Shown here one piece after another: positions 36,870 to 48,970 of a stretch of 64,000 nucleotides of DNA; positions within the stretch are counted from its first letter, which is position 1, and every line of letters starts with the position of its first letter. The position numbers and the translations under genes are program-made. This DNA is from Hymenolepis diminuta (taxonomy: Eukaryota; Platyhelminthes; Cestoda; Cyclophyllidea; Hymenolepididae). The notes beneath the pieces are model-generated. The model made no database searches. It saw only the letters and a list, made by a program, of their open reading frames with translations, and was not told where the DNA came from. The stretch lies in the NCBI GenBank assembly GCA_900708905.1, contig CAADRB010000001.1:178223-242222 (forward strand), written 5' to 3'.

Positions 36870-37503
36870 TCAAATAAACTCTGCTGCTCTAGCCAGTTTT
36901 CCACTACCCAGGGTGGGTTTTCTGGTTAGCTCTCCAAAATCGAGCAAGTTAGTGTCAGAAAAGGCGTGTGGAAGGGGGTCTCTTGACTTCTTTTTACACT
37001 TTAAGTACTTCTTGGACGGAACTCGTTCCCCATCACCAGTTGAACTGCCTGAAGATTCAATGTTGGCTGTAAAATTTACTCGACGTTTCCGGCTATTCGT
37101 TTCCTTTTGCTCCGTAGTAATCTCCCCAATGCCATTCAAGACCGTATGAAGTTGGAAGGTAACTTTCTGTTGTCTCTTTAATTTAGACGAATCATATGTA
37201 ATGGTGGAAGAATCAACGCACTTATCTGAAGCAACATCTTTATACCCACTGACAGCTCTATTGTACAAATTTTCGAAGAAATAATCGTCGTTTTTAGAGT
37301 GATCATAAGCGGCACCGAGACCCAGGCGACTGAATTTCCTCTTAACTTTAATTGGCTCCGAAATACCATTATTATTCTTTCCTAAACCAGATCCTACAGA
37401 AAACAAAACAAAATAATAAAAACAAAACGATACGAAAAATACCTTTAGACCATCCGAACTTTTCTAATTGCCGTTGAGCGAAATTGGAGGGAAAACCGGC
37501 CAT
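36870..37503 (-). CDS. GPATCH4: G-patch domain protein, GPATCH4-like
   Basis: G-patch proteins activate DEAH-box RNA helicases; GPATCH4 is a nucleolar member. Two exons, 37503-37443 and 37393-36870, join in phase (AAAG|GTATTT, TTCTGTAG|G; intron 49 nt) to give 194 residues. The N-terminus is the G-patch: FAQRQLEKFGWSKGSGLGKN, then NGISEPIKVK. It is followed by the segment typical of GPATCH4, with an aromatic-rich stretch DYFFENLYNRAV in place of the usual TNHWWNELFN. The C-terminal half is basic and low complexity (SRKRRVNF, KKYLKCKKKSRD), as in the family, and ends ARAAEFI. It is shorter than the human protein, mainly through loss of C-terminal repeats. Confidence 0.88.
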
Positions 37504-38329
37504 TTCTATTGAAAAATTAAGGCAATATTCATACAATTATAACATACTTATTTCATGTACTTAGCAAGGAGGCACTGAAAACATTCACATGCAAACCACA
37601 CCCACGAAAGCCAAATGGGCTAAAATAGTGAGAATAATATTTTAACCCTTGCGCGCTATGCTATTGAGAAATCTACTGTGCGATTATATGATTTACTGAA
37701 AATTAAAATATGTAAAACTATACATTGTTGAATTTACTTTTTATATTTATGTAGACGTAACCGATTAATTAACGTCTGTATTTATTTGATCATTTAATTG
37801 AACAACATAAAACGTTGCTTCATAAGTACGGCAAACGCTCACCGAAGTTTATTTAAATGACATAAATGATATTTAATTGACAAGAATATAGTCTAGCTAC
37901 TTTGGAGGGTCAATTTATGCTTGAGGACTCTGTTGGTTAGAGAGGTTTAACCAGGGACTGTAGATATAATAATAGAAATTCAAATTATTATTAAAATTAG
38001 CAAATTTCCACCCCATTCAGTGATTTTCCAGAATAATGGATCCATAAATGAAAGAAATTCTTTTGAACTGAGGATTTGATTTATTCCTTTTTGTTCTAAT
38101 GATTTTCTCAGACTAAAATATTCATAATTAGAATATTTTGAGCTTTGAATAGCACTGAGATTAAATTTGTCATTTAAAGAGTATCCTACTACATTTATTT
38201 CCAGAAAAAATTTCAAATATAAAGAAGGCATACATATGGAATAAAACAATATATTTATGTGATTATATAATAAAAGTGAAAACCAGCTCGAAGAAGGTCA
38301 GTAAGAGGAATAAAATGCACAAGAAGAAT
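37504..38329. other. Intergenic region upstream of the GPATCH4-like gene
   Basis: An AT-rich stretch that should contain the GPATCH4-like promoter at its left edge. I see no TATA box at a convincing distance, no conserved open frame and no repeat. Confidence 0.4.
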
Positions 38330-40990
38330 TCCAACGAACTTGTTAATAATACAGATATGAGCGGTAAACCCGATATTGGAATTGCTGAAGATGAGCAGAA
38401 CATAATTAGATTTTTTCCTTCAGATTTCAGAGGCAGCCTAGGTCGATGCACAAAAATGAAGCCAAACCGTACCCGAAAGAGCTGTCATGTCTTGAAAGAA
38501 TAGGTGTCCTACAATTGTTATTGCTCTCTAATTGGGTGACACCAATTATGATTGCACTAAAGCGAAGCGGCAATGTTCCTTAATGTATCGAATGCAGCTC
38601 TTGAAGATAGCCACCGCTCACTTCCTGTTATTAAATAGTGGCTTATGTTTTTCGAAGTTGGATTTATCAGAGGCTTATCCGAAAGTTGATGGGGGACAGG
38701 AATATCATGAGTGTCTGACCATCAACACGCACCAGGGTCTAAATCGAGTTACTCGATTTTCTCCCGGAGTGAAAACGGCTCCTGATACTTCTAGTACATA
38801 ATGGGCAATAAAAGTACTGGATAGTTGAGAAAAGGGAGAAAAAACTCACAGAGCGAATTGAATTTCTACTTGAACGCATTACTGATCATGATTTCCATAT
38901 GAGGCCAGAAAAGAGTGAGTTCAACTTGAAATACATAAAATATCTTGGCCTTCGCCATCCTTATCTGAATGAATTCGAGCTACTACAGACATGCCATCTC
39001 CAAATGATGTTTAAATTCTTCACTCATTCCTAGGACTAATTGGTTACTACAGCAGTTTACTACCTTCCTAGCTTGAAGTTCGTGATCATTGTATTACCTC
39101 CTCTAGAAAGACATTCCCTAGTACTGGTCTGCTGACTGACAAAAAGCGTTTGAGAGGCTGAAATCCATGCTCCAATCAGATATGCTTTTGATTCATTATA
39201 TTCCAAAATTGCCGATAGTCATCGCTGTAAATGCTTCAGTTTACGGTGTCGGAGCAGTGGTTTCACATATTTTTCTTAATGACTCAGAGAAGATCGTGGC
39301 CCATGCATCTCGTTCCTTGACACCAGCAGAAAAGGACTATGGATCAACCAAGAAAGAAGCAATTACCATTGTCTATGGAATGAAGAAATTCCATGAATTT
39401 CCCCACGGTCATCAATTTACTCTTCTGACGGACCACCAACCTTTGTTATCAATTTCTCGATCTAAGAAAACCATCTCAATATATTCAGCGAATCGTCTTT
39501 GGCGCTGAGCAGTAAGTTCGACAGGATATACTTGGAAATCAAATATAGGAAGACTGTTGAGTTCCGACAAGCTGACAGATTACAACAGTTAGTTAAGAAT
39601 ATACAAACACCTATGGAACAAACCGTCATTATCATTATATCTCTGGGAAATGATGTTTACTGCATTCTGACCGGTTCTATCCAGAGTATTTTTGTCACGG
39701 CGATGGAAATAAAGCACAATTTAGTGGAAGATTCAATCATTAGATGAGCCACGAAGTTTGTGTAAATGAAATGGCCATTCTCGTTCTTAGAGGAGGTCTT
39801 GTTGGATATATTCCACCTTCGTAAGACATTATCTACTGTCGACTCCTTTTTGATGTGTAATTAGAGAATTTTAACATCCCCTGCACTCAAGCAAAGATTT
39901 TTTCGATAATTTCGCTCTAGTCACCCAAGCATAAATCGAATGAAAACGTTAGCCAGAGGATACAAATACTGGCCGGAAATGGACAAAGACATTGAGCTGC
40001 TTGCTAAAGGCTGTCTCAAATCTCAAAATGGTCTAAGAAGCTCCAGGAGCTTCTAGTGAAAAAACTAATGGCTTGGTCTCCAACGTAGATACCATGGGGT
40101 AGAGTGCATTTTGATTTCGCTGGTCATATCAACGGAGATGTCTGGCTAGTATAGGGGGACTCACATTCAGGGTGGTCGGAAGTAATATAAATGCCATCAA
40201 TAAATACTCCATCGACTATCGGTGCTCTTGACTGCATCTTTATGAAGCAGGTCTTCCCAGAACCTCTGGTATCTGACAATAGAACACAATTCTGTCCGTC
40301 GCAATTCGAAGAACACAGCAGACAAAGAACTACTGGCCACATTCTCCATTCCATATCATCCACAGTCAAATGGTCGGCAGAAATATTTGTCGACATGTTC
40401 AAAAGCAAAAGGGGAGACAGGGACGCTGGAAGTTATTCGAAATTTCCTACCGACTTACGGGACGATTCCCCATCCCCTACTCGGTGGTAATTCGTCCGCA
40501 GGACTATTAATGAAAAGGACGGTTAAAACCATCAACCATGCAATGATACTAAAGAACAAGAGAAATGAACCAGTGGTCATAAAAAAGGTGGGTTGACTGT
40601 TGGTGATCTAGCGTTTGCCCATGATTTTCCAAATCGGTAACCTCTAGTAGGCTGGAATTGTGGTCAAATGACGCTGAAAAGTCATCTGTGAAATTCAGGT
40701 AAATGAAGCTATTTGGATCAAGCATAGAAAGCAATCAAGACTACGTATTGCAGAAACTAAATCAGCGCCAGCATCAGTCTTACCTTATCTCCTGTTGAAT
40801 ATTGTCAAAATTTCAGCAAATAAATCGGATAAAGAAAGAACTCTATAACAAGAGATGCGCTGCTCAAAAAGGAATCATCGAAAGCCCTGGAGATCTCAGA
40901 TGAATTAAAAGCTGAAGTCATAAGTGGATGGAGGTGCTCAAAACTGGAAGGTGTCGAGGAGAAAAATGAATGTATGCAAATGAATTAATA
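38330..40990 (+). mobile_element. Decayed Ty3/gypsy retrotransposon (RT, RNase H, integrase remnants)
   Basis: The order of pol fragments is that of a Ty3/gypsy element. About 38460-38800 holds reverse-transcriptase pieces (SNWVTPIMIA; FSKLDLSEAY; LTINTHQGL; GVKTAPDTS). At 39167-39508 there is an RNase H domain (VNASVYGVGAVVSH, HASRSLTPAEKDYGSTKKEA, LLTDHQPL). About 39940-40490 holds integrase pieces (RGYKYWPEMDKDIE; FPEPLVSDNRTQF). The C-terminal tail continues to about 40980. Several frameshifts and stops break the frame, most of the RT fingers and palm are missing, and no flanking LTRs were found. This is a dead copy. Confidence 0.8.
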
Positions 40991-41166
40991 TTTTTCTTGA
41001 CGATACTAACATTTTTACGTGTTTTCTTCCCATTCACATTGAAAACAGCATTTAATTATGAAATTGTTTATCCGAACTAACGAATGACCTTGTACATTGC
41101 ACAATTTTTCTGAAGCAATCAGATATCGTTCATAAAGTTCGGGCATCTTTAAATTTGTCTTCTCTT

Positions 41167-41416
41167 NNNNNNNNNNNNNNNNNNNNNNNNNNNNNNNNNN
41201 NNNNNNNNNNNNNNNNNNNNNNNNNNNNNNNNNNNNNNNNNNNNNNNNNNNNNNNNNNNNNNNNNNNNNNNNNNNNNNNNNNNNNNNNNNNNNNNNNNNN
41301 NNNNNNNNNNNNNNNNNNNNNNNNNNNNNNNNNNNNNNNNNNNNNNNNNNNNNNNNNNNNNNNNNNNNNNNNNNNNNNNNNNNNNNNNNNNNNNNNNNNN
41401 NNNNNNNNNNNNNNNN
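41167..41416. other. Assembly gap (250 N)
   Basis: A run of 250 undetermined bases just downstream of the gypsy remnant, possibly where a repeat interrupted assembly. Confidence 0.99.
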
Positions 41417-42599
41417 ACAGCTTTCTGCAATCCAGGTGACGAGCTAGGAAACTTGAATTTTGCAAAGTGAGCCACCCATTTAGTAAATAATGTACAATCC
41501 GAATGCGAAATCAAATGAAGTAAGACTCTGATACCTCGACACTGCTCTTCGTATCTTTTGGTCCACTACTCTTTACCATTTAATAGATTTTCTTTCAACA
41601 AAGTTCAGCTGCTTTTCACGATTAAAATTGTAAATTTTTTTGTATTAGTTTTGGTAACAATAATAATTTTATTATCTAAACCAACATGATGCAGTGACAT
41701 GCTAGAAGTGCAATGAAAAATCCTTAAATACAACCGGTTTAAATGTTGTTATAACCTTCCCAATTACCAAAATACTTATCAATAACAACATCCTTAACTT
41801 ATATTACATTAGAATTAACCTTGAGTTAAGCCGGTTGGTCTTTCCTATACTAAGATCACGTAAGCTGCTTGACATCATGTACAACTATTATGCTTTCTCG
41901 GCCCTTGGAAAAAATGAGTAGAAGAAGTACAAATGATCATCGTAATTGATCACGAAGTCAAAAGGTAGCAAATATTGTGGACAAGAATATGCTTATTAAT
42001 CCAGAAGGTGAAGTAGCAAACTATAAGCTATTTTACATCCCTTATCTAACAATTAAATGAAGACTATATACCATAAATTTCCCAAAATCTTGACTCACCT
42101 CCCATTATCCATTTTAGACTTCACTGTTACCCTATTTCGTTTCCTATTCCTTTAAAAAATACAATAGTATCTGTGTGTGCTGGTGTCATACCTATCTAAG
42201 TGCACTTTCTCAACGTCAGAGGTCATCAGTCCTTCAATGCACTTCCAATGCGTCACTTGTCTTGCGATTCTGACTAATTTCACCTAAGTGATGCTTTCCC
42301 TCGGCTACCCTGAAAATACGTGATACTACGACCCAAAACCTTATTATTATTATTATTGTTAAATAATTGTACGCAATATATTAAATAATTTTAAAGGTCG
42401 AAATGGGGCCAATTTCTAATAAAAATGATATCCATTACAAAATACACATCCCTAAATCAAAATAAATTATAAATAAAACACCGAAATACAAGAATGATAT
42501 CGGGTAGTAAAACGTTATTTTACCAATTAAAATATACAAAGAATACTCAAATTGGAAAATAAAGTCAGGGAAGCATAAACAAACACGATGATATACAAT
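41417..42599. other. Intergenic region
   Basis: AT-rich sequence with a short TTA/AAT microsatellite near 42340-42360. I see no gene. It should hold the 3' UTR of the basic protein gene that ends at 42600 on the - strand. Confidence 0.4.
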
Positions 42600-43652
42600 C
42601 TACTTTTTCTTAACCTGTTTGCTGATACTATTCCTCCTTGTTACCGATCTTGAACGCTCTTTTATAGTATCTACAACCTTGGTTAGAGTTAGTCTTCTCT
42701 TTTTACCAGATGATCTGAAATCCGATTTGGATGGAGGCGTTACAGATCTTCCGGTGGAATTTGGTCCTTCCACAGATGACTCCTTCCCTTGCTTTGTCGC
42801 GTTAGAAGCATACACCGTGCCGGTCTTTGTAGTCTCCGTTTTGTCTTTTAAAATCAGTGTCACACTATATAGTCCTTCAGGCGTGTGCAAACTAGCTGTT
42901 TTCAGTTCAAATGGAGACTTGGATAAACAACTCATCATCTGGGCAAAGGAATCCTTTGGCATGCGCTTAACATTAAATCCACCCCTTTTTCCCATTACAA
43001 AACCTCTGGCGCCACTCAGTAGAGCTCTTAATTGCGGCAAAAGTGGGTTTCTCATTGACTTTCCCTCAATAATTAAATCCTTGGGTGCAGTAGGTCTTCT
43101 ATAGCGGATTCTTCGCTTCTTAATCTTATTCATATCCTCCTTACCAATGTCAGCCGTGCTTTTGGGCTTTAAATCCACACTCTTCTTGGGAGTTTTCTCC
43201 CCATTTGCACTGCTTACTTCTCTCGAAGGTTCTTTCACCTTTGGTGTGCTTTTGAAAGTTTTTACGGTCTTTTTCGGTGTAGTTCTGAGAGATTTAAGTT
43301 GAGTGTCACCCCCACCACCAGTAGCTTTTTCACTTCGCGGTCTTTTAGGAGTTTGACTTGACTGTTTCTTAGACTTATCCGAAATTCTCACTGAAGTTCT
43401 CTTTTTTATCGATGGTTTTTCTTCGACTTCTTTTTCCTCAGCCACTTCCTCAACATCGTGAGTTTTAGCTGATTCTTCACTTACCTCAGCATTCCCTCCT
43501 TGATCAGCGTTTTCCTCTGCAGACTGTTCTTGTAACTTTTCGGAAGGTCCTGACTCAGTAGGATCTGACGCATCTGTAGCTCCATTACCAACAGTTGATT
43601 CAGTAGCATCATTCGCTGAGGTACTTCTGTTTTGTGAACTTTTTCGTCCCAT
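42600..43652 (-). CDS. 350-residue Lys/Arg-rich protein, probably nuclear (unrecognised)
   Basis: This single uninterrupted frame starts MGRKSSQNRS and ends SISKQVKKK. Residues 1-85 are acidic and Ser/Glu-rich. Residues 85-180 are Lys/Thr/Pro-rich with TPKK-type repeats (TPKRPR, TTPKKTVK, STPKVK, KTPKK), and KIKKRRIRYRR follows. The only stretch that looks folded is roughly residues 178-275 (APKDLIIEGKSMRNPLLPQL; GARGFVMGKRGGFNVKR; LHTPEGLYSVTLILKD). The C-terminus is again basic (GKKRRLTLTK, SRSVTRRNS). I recognise no family. Basic TPKK repeats suggest a DNA- or RNA-associated nuclear role, which is an inference from composition only. An acceptor-like TACTAAG 13 nt before the ATG hints at a 5' UTR intron. 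Confidence 0.72.
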   Translation of the reverse strand: MGRKSSQNRSTSANDATESTVGNGATDASDPTESGPSEKLQEQSAEENADQGGNAEVSEESAKTHDVEEVAEEKEVEEKPSIKKRTSVRISDKSKKQSSQTPKRPRSEKATGGGGDTQLKSLRTTPKKTVKTFKSTPKVKEPSREVSSANGEKTPKKSVDLKPKSTADIGKEDMNKIKKRRIRYRRPTAPKDLIIEGKSMRNPLLPQLRALLSGARGFVMGKRGGFNVKRMPKDSFAQMMSCLSKSPFELKTASLHTPEGLYSVTLILKDKTETTKTGTVYASNATKQGKESSVEGPNSTGRSVTPPSKSDFRSSGKKRRLTLTKVVDTIKERSRSVTRRNSISKQVKKK

Positions 43653-46600
43653 TCACTTGCACTTAGTAAAACCCTTAAAAATAAAAGCACATGTAGAAAT
43701 AAGTCGCAGCAAAGAGCTAACATTTACCACAGCACTCCGCATACCAAAACTCTAATTTTGAAAGGATTTTAAAATCTTAAGAATATTTATATCAGCTCGA
43801 GAGAACATCGCTAAGTTCGAATTTTTTCCAGGATGTTTAATCACAGCATCAGTTTACCATTTCTAGTTAATTAAATTTAACTCAGATTATTTCCAAAAAT
43901 GGAACTAGCACTTGGATTTTTTTTACAAATTCTTACCTTAAAAATTACGCTTACTAAATCTGAACATTAATAATAGAACAGTTTAGATTTTCTCAACATA
44001 AATAATAAATAAGAAAATAATTAGAAGCATAATAGCAAAATGGAAGATATTAACCCCTAAGGGAATGATAAAGGTTTGTGTTTTTGTATTTTTTAATGAT
44101 TTATGGAGTTTGAGTGCTGTGATATCTTGTGTGATGGTTAACCAATTGAAGAGACACTGGAATTGAAAAATGATTATAAGACTAGATGATGTCGAAAACA
44201 CCTACAAAAGTGCAAATCATATACTTCATTAGAGTAAATGTATGGTTGAAAGAAAGGACTTAGCAACCAAGGCGGGATCCGCATAGTGATCAGTAATGAT
44301 CGGACAAGTACGTTCAACTGAACTTAATCTGACATTGTTACCATAGGTGAGTCATATATAAACAGCGAAGGGTTGTTTACAGGTTTAAAGTCCTCTATCC
44401 CCTAAAGATTGTTTTCAGTTGGTGTTTGAATCTCACTTACAGAGTTGTCAGTTGCAGTTGATTTGACTGCAACCGAAAGTCACATATGAAATAAAAATAT
44501 TGGTAAAAGTAGATTTTATTCCTGAAAAGCAAAACCAGTGGCGAGATGTAGTTAAGAAAGAAATGCTAAGCAGTAATCGAACACGGGTGGATCATTAAAC
44601 AGGAAGAAGAGGAAGGACGCTCAATTACACTCGCAAGTGCAAATCGACAATTACCTTCAGTTGAGCGACACTAGGTAAGCAAAGGGGAATGAATCAGCCA
44701 GAGCTATTGAAAGTATAGAAATTGATTTAACATTAAAATTGATAAAAACAATAATAATTAAAAGTATACAATAATTAATTATAGCAGAGATGATCCGCTA
44801 GAGTTTAACACCAAATTGCATTAAGGAAATCATTTCAGTTATTTTTAATGAATGCATCAAGGCAAAATGCTACTTATTGACGAGATGCTGAGATAATGAA
44901 ATGAATGATCGTTAAACATGTCCACCGTAAATGGCCACTCTAAATGCTTTCTAAATGGCCTTCCAGATATTCTAACATCTCGAACTGAGACGTTACTAGA
45001 TAAATAAAATACCACTGTAATTATCCTCTTCCTAATCATCATAATATGCTACTAATCTTCAATTAATTTGCAAAATGTTGAGAAATCGAATTAAACATTT
45101 TCGGAGTACCTGAACGGAGATCATGGGTTTTATTCCTTTGCTCCTGGTTTATCGATTATCGATTTTTTACGTTCGTACCTGGAAATAGGATCTTGCTACT
45201 GCAGCCGTTACTGGCTGGCCAGTAATTTCTCCCTTGTTCAAGTCTATAACTGCTTATATATTTTCCCAAGAGAAGATTATTCTTCTAGTTAACTGTTCTT
45301 TACCTTTTCCTGCATTAATATTCACTAAGACACATCAAAGTAGAAACCCAGATGTTTTTTACAGTGGTTATGATGTGCATAAGTTGCAGATATTTTGTGA
45401 TTTGTGTAATTGTGAATGATGCTTGAAATATTAGATAAAGTATTTTGTTAAAAAAAGTTTCTCGCATTACAAAATGACCTAATTTTCCTATTCATCTGAT
45501 AAAAATTTAAATGTATAAATGTATTTCCATATATCTATCACTTTGACCAAGGGAATATTGAGAATGAGAACTATTCAAACATGCTTTCTTAGTATGTTTC
45601 AGCTTTCCGCTGAAATATAGCCTTTTTTCCAGAATATTCAGCATTGTGTTTTATTAAAGTAAATCAATTTAAAGTGTCGTTCATGTCAGTATCCATACAC
45701 TGCGAACAAAATTGAAATATAGTGAATAACGCCAAATACTTTATTCAATAGAAATGGAGTTCTCGTAATGAATATATCCACCAATCCAAGGTCAAATTGG
45801 AGGTCAACATGCGAAGGACCTTAAACAAATTCTGTTTCAACAATACATTCCTTCAATGCTACTGTAAAAATATACATGCTTTGACTATATCTACGAACTA
45901 CGGTTTGAATCAACAAAAGTTAACTTTGAACGCAGATACTGAGGGGTTGTTAGGTGAGTTAAGAGGTCAGTGTCAATTTAGGAAACTTCGGCAGCCGTTA
46001 TTTAGAAATTACTCATCGGATAGGAAAAATTTAAAGAAACAAACTTAAGTAAAAACTAATTGTTATACCTAAATGACGATATATGCGTAACGTGAAAATT
46101 CTAAAATCTTAGATTTTAAGAATTAATTTCAAAAGAATGAACTTTTGCTCCGTTATATATATTTTTACACCAATAAGTCTTTTTGCTACACCGAAGTAAT
46201 TCTCCGAAGCAGTCCGAATAGCCTCTAGCAGAGTCCTCTCTTATCAATTCACTCCCAAATTAGCTAAACTATGCCCAAAGTGGTAAGAACCAGAAAGATA
46301 CTGAGTGGAGAGAGTTTATTGCCTGAATATTCTATTCCATTTTAAAAAAATTATTTTTAAACATCATATCCTGTGAGTTGCGAAATTATATCACCCGTCA
46401 AAATAACAATCCAGAAATTTTTCATTTTTTATTGTTTCTTTTATGAAACCAACTTGTTCTAATTATGTCTTGTACCTAATTTTCTTAAATACTTTACTAC
46501 TCAAATTAAGAGTCTTTACTTAAGAACGAAGTGAGCAATAGGTATCATCGCTGTTTCATGTTTTCTTGCCTCTTTATATTGAAGTTAGCACATAATTGTT

Positions 46601-48970
46601 AAACTGTTTTTCTGAAATAATGGATAAACCTGTAAACAATTTTCCCATGAATCTGGATATTTTTGTACAAAGTTCTAACATCTTTGAATTTGACTTCCCT
46701 TTCTCCTCTTCTGCTCTTTTTATTGATATTTTGAAACTGTTAGCTAAAATTACATTGCTCATCAAATTTGCATTTGATAATCCATAATTTATTGAAAGAA
46801 CATTAAAATAATCTTAATTAGTTGCTCCTTTATGTTACGTCTGCATAATGGTAATAAACTATTTTCATTATTGTAACTACGGTGAACTTCATGACTAAGT
46901 ATTGCAATACATTTTTTTCTTTCTTGTAAAGTTCACTTAGTATTGTTTGTCTATGCTTCTTATGAAATAACTTATGAATGACCGTGAGACAATATTATTT
47001 CTTCCCTCACTTTAAATATAAATATTCAATTTATAATACATAAAATATATCTGCATATTTTTAAAGCTAATATGAATTTTACTGATCCGATAAGCACGTT
47101 GATCTCTGAAAGTGTATAATGTGTGAAAGGGAAGAGAGATTTGTTCCACGGGATTTGACCTCTTTGCGTCGTCACCATTCAGCCCGGAAAAAGTTGTGCA
47201 TTTTACTGTTATTGTTTTAAGAAGGTTCTTGGAAGAGAAACACGCTTCATTTTATGTCGAATTTGTGGATGAAATTTTCGTTTGTGCTGTTTAATCAATC
47301 CATGTCTTTAATGTAACTCAAAGAAACTTAAATTAGGCTCTGAAATCCCACACTGATTGTGCGACTGAGAAAAGTTGAGACCGTCGATTTTGCAAGAGCA
47401 TTACTTTCCTTTCGGTGAACATTTGCATAGAGTTAACGGCTTCGCAATTCACTGTTTCCGTTCGAATCCCCATGAGCTGGGAATTTACTCGTTTAGAGAG
47501 GGGAATCTACATAGTTGACTAGCCATAACAACCTGTTCAAACTAAAAAATTAATTACTTATTACATTAAAAATATGTTAATAAGTGAATACTGATAATGA
47601 TTAATGTGAGCGCTACCGCACATACTTTTAAAGGATCTCTCCGTACAAAATCTTAAATAAGCATGTCTAACAACAATTTATTAAGAAACACATAGGAACT
47701 CTACAACGAGAGTAAAATTTGTATTTGCAATCTACTCATAAAAGGTATAAATTCAGATCGCTAAACAGTTATTAAGGGTTTGGTAATTTGTCATCTTAAT
47801 CGTTAATCTATATCTTTCAGAAAATCAATACGCGCGTACATTTTCTGCAGACAATACTCTGTATTTGCCGTTTGGTCTCAACTAATTTTCTTATGAATAA
47901 AAAAACTCGCCTTTTTTGACCTAATAATTACTCAAAATAACTATTAGTGTTTTCGACCATAAGGGAGTTAACCATGGTTGCAATGTCAGATAACCGCCGT
48001 TATCTCAAGCGATCATTACCTTCCAGTTGTGGAATGTAGTCAGTAGTCAAAATAACTCACAAGCCCAATTGAGAAACCGTTTTACAACACGCCCCTTAAG
48101 TGGAGGATAGCACCATGGAGGCATTCTATTTATTAGACATGCCTAGTGGGGCTTGGTCTGTCCATCTAACTTTGTAGACACACACGTCAACCGCTGCACA
48201 TTTTTAAAACCCCAAGCGCACTGACATTTTCTGTCTCTAATTGAATCTTCAAACAATTCGTCTCTTGGTCTGGATACAGCTTACGATTCACCCACTTTAT
48301 CAAATACCTGTAATCTCCGAATTATACTCTTGTACTTGGTAACTTTCTCACTAACTAGTCTCGATGTTTACTTATTGTATTCAACCTTCCAACAGGGAGA
48401 ATCCTTTCACGCCAGTTTTATGAAACTAGGCGTGGTGGTGACTAAAAATGTTTTAGAGAACTCTTGCAAACCTCTCACAAAAGTACTACTCTTAGCCACA
48501 CTTTTCTTTTTTTTTCAACTTTTGACACTTATATTTATAGAACTGAGTTCGATGTCTCCTGCCGTAGAAACAGAGTTCCTCCTCTATTCCTCCGATCAGT
48601 AGCCGGAGACAGCAGCATTCCCAAATACCAGTAACGAAAGCTAGTCGGATATCTCCAGAATCTCAACTCTGAAATCAGATTATTGCAAGTTGCCCCTCTT
48701 TCAACTTAATCAACAAAATACAAAGAAAAGTAAAACATGAAGGATTTATCCCATCTTCTCGCTTGGTGACCAATAATCACGGGAGCCGAGGACAATTCAT
48801 GACTAGGATTACACCTCAACTCCCTGAATAGATATTAATTGACGCCAATGGTATAACTCAAGATTTAAAAAGAATACCCATGTTTCAATTTATCAACAAC
48901 AAAATACCTAGGTAAGTAAAATATACAAGAGTTCTCCCATTCACTCTCCTCATTCTCACACGTTGGGAGA
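43653..48970. other. Gene-poor region
   Basis: I could support no gene in these 5.3 kb. Short open frames lack recognisable motifs and consistent splice partners. A tRNA-like fragment with a good B-box-like GTTCGAATCCC lies near 47450. The region presumably holds the promoter of the 350-residue gene and the 3' UTR of UPF3. Confidence 0.45.
47395..47475 (+). repeat. tRNA-like fragment with B-box
   Basis: GTTCGAATCCC at about 47459-47469 fits the Pol III B-box, and an upstream GTTAACGG resembles an A-box core. No acceptor stem pairs across the ends and no cloverleaf can be drawn, so this looks like a tRNA-derived repeat head rather than a working tRNA gene. It is in + orientation, unlike most SINE-like copies in the window. 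Confidence 0.3.

Noticed and set aside
41130..41514. Open frames across the N run
   Set aside because: They exist only because undetermined bases contain no stop codons.
47395..47475. A possible functional tRNA gene
   Set aside because: The B-box is good, but no acceptor stem or anticodon arm can be paired, so it is kept only as a tRNA-like repeat head.
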